From NCBI GenBank assembly GCA_034666665.1, contig JAXDLK010000222.1, forward strand, positions 1 to 7,208: a DNA stretch of 7,208 nt, given 5' to 3'. A program made the translations under genes and the position numbers. Every line of letters starts with the position of its first letter. The first letter of the stretch is position 1. The notes beneath the pieces are model-generated. The model did not search any database. It was not told the origin of the DNA and was given only the letters and a program-made list of their open reading frames with translations. This document shows, piece by piece, positions 1 to 5,791 of this stretch. This DNA is from JAXDLK01 sp034666665 (GTDB taxonomy: Bacteria > Desulfobacterota > Binatia > JACPRU01).

Positions 1-1
1 C

Positions 2-469
2 CGTCCAGGTCAGCAGGCCGTACTCTCGCGCATGACCGAGGTTCTGTTCGTCGAAGTGCTGCGAAGCTGGCTCGACTCGCTTCGTCCGGGGGAAGGAGGC
101 TGGCTCGGGGCGCTACGCGATCCCCACATCGGAAAGGCGCTTCAGCTCCTCCACAAGAAGCCTGCGCAGCCGTGGACACTCAGCGATCTCGGTCGGCGAG
201 TGGGGCTAGGACGATCCGCCTTCGCCGCCCGTTTCAGCGAGCTCGTCGGTCAGCCGATGCTTCGCTATCTGATCGAGCGGCGAATGGAGGAAGCGGCGAT
301 GCTTCTCGAGTCGAGTGACCATGGAATTGCCGAAGTCGCCGATCGCGTGGGCTACGATACCGCCTCGGCGTTCTCGAAGCTCTTCACTCGGCACTACGGG
401 CTCTCGCCGAGCAGGTATCGAGCGACGAATCGAGCGACAAAGAACGACGGTAGACGTAGCGGAGGATGA
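2..469 (+). CDS. AraC-family transcriptional regulator, C-terminal part (5' truncated by window edge)
   Basis: This is the DNA-binding end of an AraC/XylS-type activator or repressor, acting in the cytoplasm. The frame is open from base 2, and the residues before the first Met (GQQAVLSRM) continue smoothly into TEVLFVEVLRSWL. That helix normally follows the N-terminal cupin domain in AraC proteins of the cupin_6 type, so the ATG at 32 is internal and the true start lies upstream of the window. Two helix-turn-helix units are visible: WTLSDLGRRVGLGRSAFAARF (about 99-169 bases before mid-gene, protein middle) and the second, GIAEVADRVGYDTASAFSKLF, followed by the family signature HYGLSPSRYR. The cupin sensing domain cannot be seen. 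The stop overlaps an ATG (ATGA, 466-469), so it is joined to the following SDR gene and probably controls it. The inducer is unknown. Confidence 0.93.
   Translation, partial: RPGQQAVLSRMTEVLFVEVLRSWLDSLRPGEGGWLGALRDPHIGKALQLLHKKPAQPWTLSDLGRRVGLGRSAFAARFSELVGQPMLRYLIERRMEEAAMLLESSDHGIAEVADRVGYDTASAFSKLFTRHYGLSPSRYRATNRATKNDGRRSGG
461..465 (+). promoter_or_regulatory. Ribosome binding site that decides the SDR start
   Basis: GGAGG sits inside the last codons of the AraC-family gene. It touches the ATG at 466 directly (spacing 0) but lies 6 bases before the ATG at 472, which is normal Shine-Dalgarno spacing. This favours 472 as the SDR start. Confidence 0.7.
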
Positions 470-471
470 TC

Positions 472-1194
472 ATGGGGAATTCGAAGCAATCACGAGTCGC
501 GTTCTTGACCGGCGCCGGCCCGGGACTCGGCGCGTCGCTCGTGCGTCGATTCGCGAAGGAATACGCGGTGGCAATCAACGCTCGGAACGAGAGCTTCGTC
601 AAGTCGCTCGGGGATGAGATCCGCGCGTCCGGCGGCACCGCTCTCGAGGTTCCGGGCGATATCGGCGATCGCGACCAGGTCGCCGGCATGTTTCGTTCGA
701 TCCGCGAGCGGCTCGGCCCGCCGGAGGTGCTGCTCTACAACGCCGGTAGCGGCGCTTTTGGGACCGTCACCGAGATCACGCCCGAGCAGTTCGAAGCGAG
801 CTGGCGGGTCAATGCCTTTGGAGCATTCCTTTGTGCAGCGGAATGCACGCCCGACATGATCTCTCGCGGGCGCGGAGTCATGCTGTTCACCGGCGCGACC
901 GCGGGTGTGAAGGCGGGCCCCCACTCGGTCGCGTTCGGGCCGGCGAAGTTTGCGATGCGGGGCCTAGCGCAATCGCTCGCTCGCGATCTCGGTCCCAAAG
1001 GTATCCACGTGGCTTGGATCAATGTGGACGGCAGCATCGACATCCCGGGAGCGAGGGGACTAAAGCCTAGCTTGCAAGACAGCGACTTTCTCAAGCCTGA
1101 CGCCGTCGCAGAGACCTACTGGCATCTTGCGCATCAGGACCGGAGCGCTTGGACGATGGAGCTGGAAGTCCGTCCGTTCAAAGAAAAGTTCTAA
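472..1194 (+). CDS. SDR-family protein, SDR_c10-like, with Phe in place of the catalytic Tyr
   Basis: A 240-residue Rossmann-fold protein of the short-chain dehydrogenase/reductase superfamily, predicted to bind NAD(P)(H) in the cytoplasm. Visible motifs are the glycine-rich loop TGAGPGLG (residues 13-20), the YNAG version of NNAG (89-92), the structural Asn in WRVNAFG (N114) and the lysine of the active site (K159). The segment aligned to YxxxK reads FGPAK, so F155 replaces the catalytic Tyr. The position 13 residues earlier, normally the catalytic Ser, is A142, with T143 beside it. From memory, the conserved-domain subgroup SDR_c10 is defined by this Tyr-to-Phe change with the Lys kept, and the downstream GPKGIHVAWINVDGSID and the C-terminal ELEVRPFKEKF fit that subgroup. 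Substrate is unknown, and activity by the classical Tyr mechanism is unlikely. An alternative start at 466 adds two residues. The gene is coupled to the upstream AraC-family gene. Confidence 0.92.
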   Translation: MGNSKQSRVAFLTGAGPGLGASLVRRFAKEYAVAINARNESFVKSLGDEIRASGGTALEVPGDIGDRDQVAGMFRSIRERLGPPEVLLYNAGSGAFGTVTEITPEQFEASWRVNAFGAFLCAAECTPDMISRGRGVMLFTGATAGVKAGPHSVAFGPAKFAMRGLAQSLARDLGPKGIHVAWINVDGSIDIPGARGLKPSLQDSDFLKPDAVAETYWHLAHQDRSAWTMELEVRPFKEKF

Positions 1195-1246
1195 TCGCCC
1201 GGGCGGCGGACGAGGCGTGAATTCCGGAGGATCAGGTCGTATCCCA

Positions 1247-1288
1247 ATCGATCATCGAGGCGACGTTGAGCATCCTCGGATCGTCGAT
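1247..1288. repeat. Imperfect inverted repeat (possible stem-loop, possible convergent terminator)
   Basis: The left arm ATCGATCATCGAGG (1247-1260) pairs with the right arm CCTCGGATCGTCGAT (1274-1288) across a 13-base loop. There are thirteen pairs including one G-T, one C-C mismatch and one bulged G. It begins 53 bases after the SDR stop, where a terminator for either converging gene would be expected. No T-tract follows on either strand, so an intrinsic terminator is uncertain. Confidence 0.4.
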
Positions 1289-1418
1289 CTCCGTTAACGA
1301 CCCGAGGAACAATCTCGTCGACCGGCTTCCGTAACGAACGAAAAAGGTGATTCGGGAACGATGGAAGAAGCTGCGGTGCCTTGCGCCGATCGCAATCGGT
1401 CTTAAATCGGCCAGCCGA

Positions 1419-1438
1419 GGTGCAGAACGGTGCAGAAC
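1419..1438. repeat. Two-copy 10-bp tandem repeat
   Basis: GGTGCAGAAC occurs twice head to tail (1419-1428 and 1429-1438) in noncoding sequence. It is probably replication slippage, and no function is implied. Confidence 0.7.
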
Positions 1439-1657
1439 GATGAGCGGGATTCTCGGTTCGAACGTGCGGAAGTGTTACGGCCTCGATTGACGCTATGATC
1501 TTCCGGCGGCAGCGCCTCGTGCAGCTTCCCGGACCGGAGCCTCGTCCGCGCGAGTCGAGCGCGTCGAACGCCACACTCCGAGGGTAAGCCTTCCGCGCCA
1601 CGGCATGGCCATCGCCCGGCTCGTCCGCGTCGCCCGATGCTGCGGGCTCGACCTCCG

Positions 1658-3394
1658 TCAGCATGCGGCATCGTCTGCGTCCGCCAGACTGAACACAAAG
1701 GTCGCGCCGGGTCCTTGGTTCGGCTCCGCCCACAACCGGCCGCCATGCGCTTCGATGATCGAACGGCTGATCGCCAGGCCCATTCCCATCCCCTGCGGCT
1801 TGGTCGTATAAAAAGCTTCGAAGAGCCGGTCCATTTCCTCGGGTTTCAACCCGGTGCCGGCATCCTGCACGCTGAGCAAGGCCACGGATGTTCCATCGCG
1901 TGTTTCGCGTCGCCCGCAGATCATCAGGACACGTTGCGATTCCTCGACTGTGTTCATCGCATCCATGCCATTGACGATCAAATTGAGCAAAACCTGCTGG
2001 AGTTGCACTCGATCACCCACTACGGACGGCAAATCTTCGGGCAGTTCGGTCCGGATCGAGACGCCCCGCGTAAACGATTCATGGCGAGCAAGGGCCAGGA
2101 CATCCTGGACGATATCCCTCAGACCCAAAGGCGACCTCTCGACGGCCTCCCTTTTCGCCAACTGGCGGACGCGCTGGATGACGGCATCCGCGCGGTGGGC
2201 ATCGTCGATGATGTCTCCTAGTGCTTCACGTACTTCTTCGAGGTTCGGAGCACCGCTCGGCCCGCCTTCGCCTGGGCGCTTTGGCGTGGATTCCAAGAGG
2301 TTGAGACACGCGTTGGCATTGTTGACGACTGCAGTGAGTGGTTGGTCGACCTCGTGTGCTATGGAGGCGGTCAGTTCACCCATGGTCGTCACCCGACTGG
2401 CGTGTGCAAGATCGGCCTGTGCCTGGCGCAAAGCCTCTTCGGCCTGCTCGCGCTCGACAGCGATACTCGCCAGATGGGTGATCTGGTCGACGAGGTTATC
2501 GTCTTGCCGGGTGGGGCTGCGCGGTTCGCGGTAGTAGATCGCGAAGGTCCCCAATACCCTGCCTGCTGACGAAAGTATCGGCGTGGACCAGCACGCTTGC
2601 AGCCCGTGCGCCAGGGCCAGAGCGCGGTAATCCGCCCACAGCGGATCGCTGGCGATGTCAGAGACGATCACTGGCTGTGCGCGGTAAGCTGCCGTCCCAC
2701 ACGAACCCACGCAGGGGCCGATGACGAGGCCATCGATTGCCTCAGTGTAGGGTACTGGCAGGCTGGGCGCTGCGCCGTGGCGAAGCTGATTGGCTTTCGG
2801 GTCCAACAAGAGGATCGACGACAAAGCACCGCTGGCCAGTTCTTCGACGAGCCGGCATAAGGCATCGAGAATGCGAGCCCGAGAATCCCCCCTGGCGATC
2901 ATTTCCAGAAGCCGTTTCTCTCCGCCCAGCAACATCTCGGTTCGCTTGCGTTCGGTCACGTCCATCACCGCCCCGACGAACTCGAGTTCGCCCTGGTCAT
3001 CTCTTTTGGCGCGCGCCACGACATGGACGTGTTTGACCGACCCATCCAGCATCACCAAGCGATATTCATGTTCGAAATCGTTCCCCGCTTGCGACGCACG
3101 GTCGATCGCCAGCTTCACTTGGGCCGCGTCTTCCGGGTGAACACGTTGAAGAATCAACTCCAGGGTCGGTGTCGTCATTTTGTCGTACTGGAAGATTCGG
3201 AAGGTTTCCTCCGACCAGATGATCTCGCCGGTGGACACTCTCCAGCCAAAGCTTCCAGTGTGACTGAGCTTTTGCGCCTCCGCCAAGTACGCCTCTTGGC
3301 GCTGCTCCGCACGCTGGCGGGCGATGAGAATGCTACTGGCATTCTGCAAGGCCGCCGATCGCAGGCGTGTGTTCTCGTCATCCTCGGTCGTCAT
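1658..3394 (-). CDS. Soluble PAS-GAF sensor histidine kinase (HEV[N/D]QPL type)
   Basis: A 578-residue sensor kinase predicted to autophosphorylate on His and pass the phosphate to a response regulator. Order of parts: N-terminal helical linker (about 10-45); PAS domain of the PAS_3 kind (about 45-150, ending DVTERK); GAF domain (about 155-315, with GSCGTAAYR at 230-238 and ACWSTPI at 267-273); coiled linker EREQAEEALRQAQ; dimerisation/phosphoacceptor domain with H347 in SIAHEVDQPLTAV; and a HATPase_c domain with N-box LNLIVNGMDAM (N475), G1 box DAGTG (511-515), F-box FEAFYTTK, G2 box GMGMGL (535-540) and GPGATF. D350 replaces the Asn usual in HEVNQPL. There is no membrane segment, so it senses a cytoplasmic signal. 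No receiver domain or response regulator is present nearby. The start ATG overlaps the stop of the methyltransferase gene (ATGA, 3391-3394), with GGAG 8 bases upstream. Confidence 0.95.
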   Translation of the reverse strand: MTTEDDENTRLRSAALQNASSILIARQRAEQRQEAYLAEAQKLSHTGSFGWRVSTGEIIWSEETFRIFQYDKMTTPTLELILQRVHPEDAAQVKLAIDRASQAGNDFEHEYRLVMLDGSVKHVHVVARAKRDDQGELEFVGAVMDVTERKRTEMLLGGEKRLLEMIARGDSRARILDALCRLVEELASGALSSILLLDPKANQLRHGAAPSLPVPYTEAIDGLVIGPCVGSCGTAAYRAQPVIVSDIASDPLWADYRALALAHGLQACWSTPILSSAGRVLGTFAIYYREPRSPTRQDDNLVDQITHLASIAVEREQAEEALRQAQADLAHASRVTTMGELTASIAHEVDQPLTAVVNNANACLNLLESTPKRPGEGGPSGAPNLEEVREALGDIIDDAHRADAVIQRVRQLAKREAVERSPLGLRDIVQDVLALARHESFTRGVSIRTELPEDLPSVVGDRVQLQQVLLNLIVNGMDAMNTVEESQRVLMICGRRETRDGTSVALLSVQDAGTGLKPEEMDRLFEAFYTTKPQGMGMGLAISRSIIEAHGGRLWAEPNQGPGATFVFSLADADDAAC

Positions 3395-4485
3395 TGGCCG
3401 GCTCCGATCAGTTCCGCCGCCATTTCCGTACCACGCACACGTGCCCGGATCTTGGCAAACGCCGTATCGCGGCTCAGGGACGTGTTATCGAAGAAAGGCG
3501 AGAATCCGCAGTCGTCGGTCGTCCCGAGCTGCTCGATCGGGATGTACTCGGACGCTTCCAGTACACCGTCCCGCACGTCTTCTGGGGTCTCGATGTGCGG
3601 GTTGATCGGAGCAATGACTCCGATGAAAACTCGCTGGTCCGGTTTCAGATGTTTCCGTATGATCTTGAGCACGCGCGCACGGTCCGGCTCACCCGCGAGC
3701 GCGATGTAGAAATTCCCCGCCTTCAGCTCGAACAAGCTGGGCAGCAACTCTGCATAATCGACATCCGCGCTGTGTGTCGAATCGAGGTCGTTCCCTGGGC
3801 AGGTATGGACCCCAATGCGCTGCCGCTCTTCGGGTGAGAAACGCGCAAGCGCCAGGTTGTTGAGGTCGATGAAGCTGTTCAGCAGATGCCCGGAAGGATC
3901 GATCTTCACGGCCAGGCGTCCTTCGGTGAAGTCCACCTGCACCTTGTACGCGCCCCTTTTCAGGCAGCGCCGTATCTCGGTTTCGTGCTCGCGGAGCAGA
4001 TCCTCGATGAACTGCTCGCGAGAATAATCCGGAATCGCCTCGGCCGGGTACATCAAGCTCAAGGCCGACGGCGAGATCACCGCCTGCTTCACCGGGACGT
4101 GCGCGTAGCGCATGGCCCCATCCAGGTAGCGGTCGGCGTATCGCTTGTACCTGAATGGGCCGTATGTGAGCCGCAACAGGCGGCGTGTGTGACCGTCCTC
4201 GAACGGGATGGCGAAACCATCCGGGGCCGTGTTCGGAAGCCCGTACACGCCGTAGGTCGCGAATCCCAAATACTTCCTCTGTTCGCCGTCCGTCACCACC
4301 GGCGACCCTGTGGCTTCGAGCCGCTCGATGGTGTCTCGAACCGCATCCTCATAGAGAGGAGCCAGGGCAGGATCCTCGTTGGGATCCTCACTGCCGCATT
4401 GCGCCACTCTCTCGATCAGCTCGAGTGGTCTGGGGACGCTGCCAATCGGCTCGGTCGGAATCCTGATGGATGAAGGCTTAGCCAC
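3391..4485 (-). CDS. MetE-like cobalamin-independent methionine synthase family methyltransferase, single-barrel form
   Basis: A 364-residue cytoplasmic TIM-barrel protein homologous to the C-terminal catalytic half of MetE, which moves a methyl group from methyltetrahydrofolate to homocysteine using a zinc site. Length fits the short core-MetE proteins, which lack the N-terminal barrel. Visible motifs are TEPIGSVPRP (11-20), TDGEQRK (65-71), VQVDFTEGR (182-190), the zinc ligands H227 and C229 in VHTCPGND, a probable acidic ligand in ALAGEPD (E266), and the third ligand C326 in TTDDCGFSPF. All expected metal-binding positions are kept, so it is probably active. Short forms may use other methyl donors or thiol acceptors, so methionine synthesis is not proven. 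The start is GTG, supported by GAAAGAGG six bases upstream. It lies 57 bases after the TetR gene and overlaps the kinase start, suggesting one operon. Confidence 0.92.
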   Translation of the reverse strand: MAKPSSIRIPTEPIGSVPRPLELIERVAQCGSEDPNEDPALAPLYEDAVRDTIERLEATGSPVVTDGEQRKYLGFATYGVYGLPNTAPDGFAIPFEDGHTRRLLRLTYGPFRYKRYADRYLDGAMRYAHVPVKQAVISPSALSLMYPAEAIPDYSREQFIEDLLREHETEIRRCLKRGAYKVQVDFTEGRLAVKIDPSGHLLNSFIDLNNLALARFSPEERQRIGVHTCPGNDLDSTHSADVDYAELLPSLFELKAGNFYIALAGEPDRARVLKIIRKHLKPDQRVFIGVIAPINPHIETPEDVRDGVLEASEYIPIEQLGTTDDCGFSPFFDNTSLSRDTAFAKIRARVRGTEMAAELIGAGQ

Positions 4486-4491
4486 AGTCAG

Positions 4492-4499
4492 CCTCTTTC
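4492..4499 (-). promoter_or_regulatory. Strong ribosome binding site for the GTG-initiated methyltransferase
   Basis: On the minus strand GAAAGAGG ends six bases before the GTG at 4485-4483. No in-frame ATG lies nearby, so this site fixes the unusual start codon. Confidence 0.7.
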
Positions 4500-4503
4500 G
4501 GAC

Positions 4504-4520
4504 ACATCGCTCGTCGATGT
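4504..4520. promoter_or_regulatory. Perfect 6-bp inverted repeat in the TetR-methyltransferase gap
   Basis: ACATCG, five bases (CTCGT), then CGATGT. It is the only clear dyad in the 57-base gap and lies 18 bases before the GTG start. It could be a regulator operator or a small hairpin in the leader between the two genes. The two outermost flanking base pairs do not extend the symmetry. Confidence 0.35.
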
Positions 4521-4542
4521 TCGCGGCCCTTGCTCCTCGGGC

Positions 4543-5271
4543 TCATGCTCGCGTTCCTCTCCGGGCGGCGACCGGCCGTCCTGGCCGCGCCGCTTCGGGT
4601 TTGCCCGCGCGACCGAAGAGGATCGAGACGATCGCGTCGGCGTGAGTCTCTACGACGTCCTTCCGCATCGGATCCTCGCCCGTGAGACGCCGGCACTCCG
4701 GCGCCATGACGAAGAGGTGGGCGGCTGCGCCGATCAGGATGTAATGGAGGTGAAGCGAGGGGATCCGCGGAAGCGTCCCTTCGGACTGAGCGGCCTCGAC
4801 GAGCGCGCGCGATGTCTCGTAGAGGGGACGCACGTGACGGTCGACGAGCCACTGCATGCGCGGGCCGTCCGTCTTCCCCTCCTGGACCATCAGCCGGTGG
4901 AGCTCGGGGTGCGCCGCCGCGAAGCGGACGTAGTGCCGGACGACGAGCCGCGCGCGCGTCAGCGGATCGACCTCCTCGAGTGCGCGGATCCGGCCGCCGA
5001 GACTCTCGGCGAGGACCGCGAAGATGTGATCGACCGCTGCCTTCCAGAGGTCCTCCTTGCTCGAGAAGTGGTACGTGATGAGGCCCTGATTCACGCCGGC
5101 CCGAGCGGCGATGTCCCGCGTGCGAGCGCCTTCGAATCCCCGTTCGGCGAAGGCCTCGAGCGCCGAAACGACGATCCTTTTGCGGGTATCCCGCGCGCGC
5201 TGCTGCCTGGCACGCGGGGAGCGGCCGATGGCACGCGGCGGCAGATCAGGGCGGCGGCGCGAAGTGGGCAT
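4543..5271 (-). CDS. TetR/AcrR-family transcriptional regulator
   Basis: A 242-residue ligand-responsive DNA-binding protein, usually a repressor in this family. An Arg-rich N-terminal tail (1-28) precedes the HTH domain. RKRIVVSALEAFAERGFEGA (about 30-49) is helix 1 and turn, TRDIAARAGVNQGLITYHF (51-69) is the helix-turn-helix, and SSKEDLWKAAVDHIF follows, all closely matching TetR_N. The remaining residues form the variable helical ligand and dimer domain (about 90-225), and the end is a basic low-complexity tail. It starts at ATG 5271 with AAGG five bases upstream. It is first in the minus-strand row TetR, methyltransferase, kinase, so it may control itself and those two genes. The ligand is not predictable. 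Codon use is more GC-biased than in the two genes after it. Confidence 0.93.
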   Translation of the reverse strand: MPTSRRRPDLPPRAIGRSPRARQQRARDTRKRIVVSALEAFAERGFEGARTRDIAARAGVNQGLITYHFSSKEDLWKAAVDHIFAVLAESLGGRIRALEEVDPLTRARLVVRHYVRFAAAHPELHRLMVQEGKTDGPRMQWLVDRHVRPLYETSRALVEAAQSEGTLPRIPSLHLHYILIGAAAHLFVMAPECRRLTGEDPMRKDVVETHADAIVSILFGRAGKPEAARPGRPVAARRGTRA

Positions 5272-5282
5272 GACCGCCTTGT

Positions 5283-5318
5283 TTGTTCAATCGAATAGTT
5301 TTGTCAAGGTAAATTATA
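5283..5318 (-). promoter_or_regulatory. Candidate promoter and overlapping operator of the TetR gene
   Basis: This is an AT-rich island in GC-rich DNA. On the minus strand a perfect TATAAT (5318-5313) would place transcription start near 5306, about 35 bases before the TetR ATG. A -35 box with good spacing is not evident. Overlapping the expected start is a 25-base imperfect dyad (5283-5307) with TTG and CAA at its ends and eight of twelve half-site positions symmetric. Its inner part includes TTCAATCGAA (5286-5295). This suits autorepression by the TetR protein, but binding is inferred. Confidence 0.45.
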
Positions 5319-5339
5319 CGGATGAATAACTACGGCGAG

Positions 5340-5550
5340 CCGGAACCCCTCGCAGGGAGCCGAGGCGGGGCTCGAAGCGCTCGTCGTGTGAATACGAGTA
5401 GCGGTCGAAGTGCTCATCGAAGAGCTGGTAGAAGGCGGTGCGTTCGGGATGCCGCGGGCGGTAGACACGCGGGAACGAAGCGGTAGAACTCGTTGGTACC
5501 GGCGCGGCCACGGCATCGTAGAAGCCAACGCCGTGCTGGCCGGTGGTCAC
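5340..5550 (-). pseudogene. IS91-family transposase remnant (N-terminal zinc-binding region only)
   Basis: The minus-strand frame from the GTG at 5550 reads through VYRPRHPERTAFYQLFDEHF and then HDERFEPRLGSLR (about 5466-5350). I recognise this as the start of IS91-type Y2 transposases, where YRPR.P..T.LY....HF is followed by a YEERFE..YG.LRP-like stretch. The similarity stops after that Arg. The zinc-ribbon cysteines and the catalytic HUH and tyrosine motifs are all missing, so about 45-70 residues remain of a protein usually several hundred long. The frame runs on to a stop at 5314-5316 through unrelated sequence that overlaps the TetR promoter. The upstream end runs into permease-coding DNA. 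No terminal sequences of an element could be identified. Confidence 0.75.
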
Positions 5551-5791
5551 GCTCGGTACGCTCACCTTTCTCGGCACCTGGAACGATTTCCTCTGGCCGC
5601 TGATCGTGCTGACCGACGAGGACCGCTACACGCTCCCCGTGGCACTCGCGAACTTGCTCGGCGAGCACGTGCAGGACACGGAGCTGATGATGGCCGGCTC
5701 GGTGCTGACGATCGTGCCGATAGTCCGGCTCTTCGCCGCGCTCCAGCGTCACTACATCGCCGGGGTAATGAGCGGCGTGCTCGAGGAATGA
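5543..5791 (+). pseudogene. CUT1-type sugar ABC transporter permease, C-terminal fragment
   Basis: These 82 residues match the last third of MalG-like inner-membrane permeases, which pass sugars through the membrane in complex with a MalK-type ATPase and a periplasmic binding protein. Visible are the penultimate membrane segment FLGTWNDFLWPLIVL, the conserved loop DRYTLPVALANL, and the last helix from ELMMAGSVLTIVP to ALQRHYIAG. About 190 N-terminal residues, including the EAA loop that contacts the ATPase, are missing. Similarity fades at about 5540, where an IS91-type transposase remnant begins on the other strand, and an in-frame TAG lies at 5519-5521. The GTG at 5543 is only the first codon of the surviving frame. 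An Arg (residue 62) in the last helix is unusual. It overlaps the next gene by ATGA, showing that it was part of a sugar operon. Confidence 0.88.

Larger units (their letters stand above)
1195..1657. other. Convergent intergenic region without a recognisable gene
   Basis: This stretch lies between the stop of the plus-strand SDR and the stop of the minus-strand histidine kinase. Frames are open on the minus strand, but their translations are arginine-, proline- and serine-rich and match no family I recognise. It holds an imperfect inverted repeat (1247-1288) and a two-copy 10-bp tandem repeat (1419-1438). No response-regulator remnant is visible next to the kinase. Confidence 0.6.

Noticed and set aside
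32..34. ATG as the start of the AraC-family gene.
   Set aside because: The frame is open upstream and the preceding residues fit the family linker between cupin and HTH domains, so this Met is internal.
1191..1733. A 180-residue open frame on the minus strand after the kinase, as a possible response regulator or new gene.
   Set aside because: The translation is Arg/Pro/Ser-rich without hydrophobic periodicity, lacks receiver-domain Asp and Lys motifs, overlaps the kinase end in another frame, and looks like a GC-driven open frame.
1637..2534. Two long plus-strand open frames (194 and 226 codons) within the kinase region.
   Set aside because: They are antisense to a kinase with all expected motifs, and their translations resemble no protein family.
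3023..3709. A 228-codon plus-strand open frame across the kinase-methyltransferase junction.
   Set aside because: It is antisense to two well-supported genes and shows no domain-like pattern.
4642..5298. A 218-codon plus-strand open frame opposite the TetR gene.
   Set aside because: The minus strand carries a clear TetR helix-turn-helix; the plus-strand frame is its high-GC shadow.
5302..5307. A perfect minus-strand TTGACA as the -35 box of the TetR promoter.
   Set aside because: At 17 bases spacing the -10 position reads AAACAA, and the start would fall almost on the ATG. The upstream TATAAT gives a better layout.
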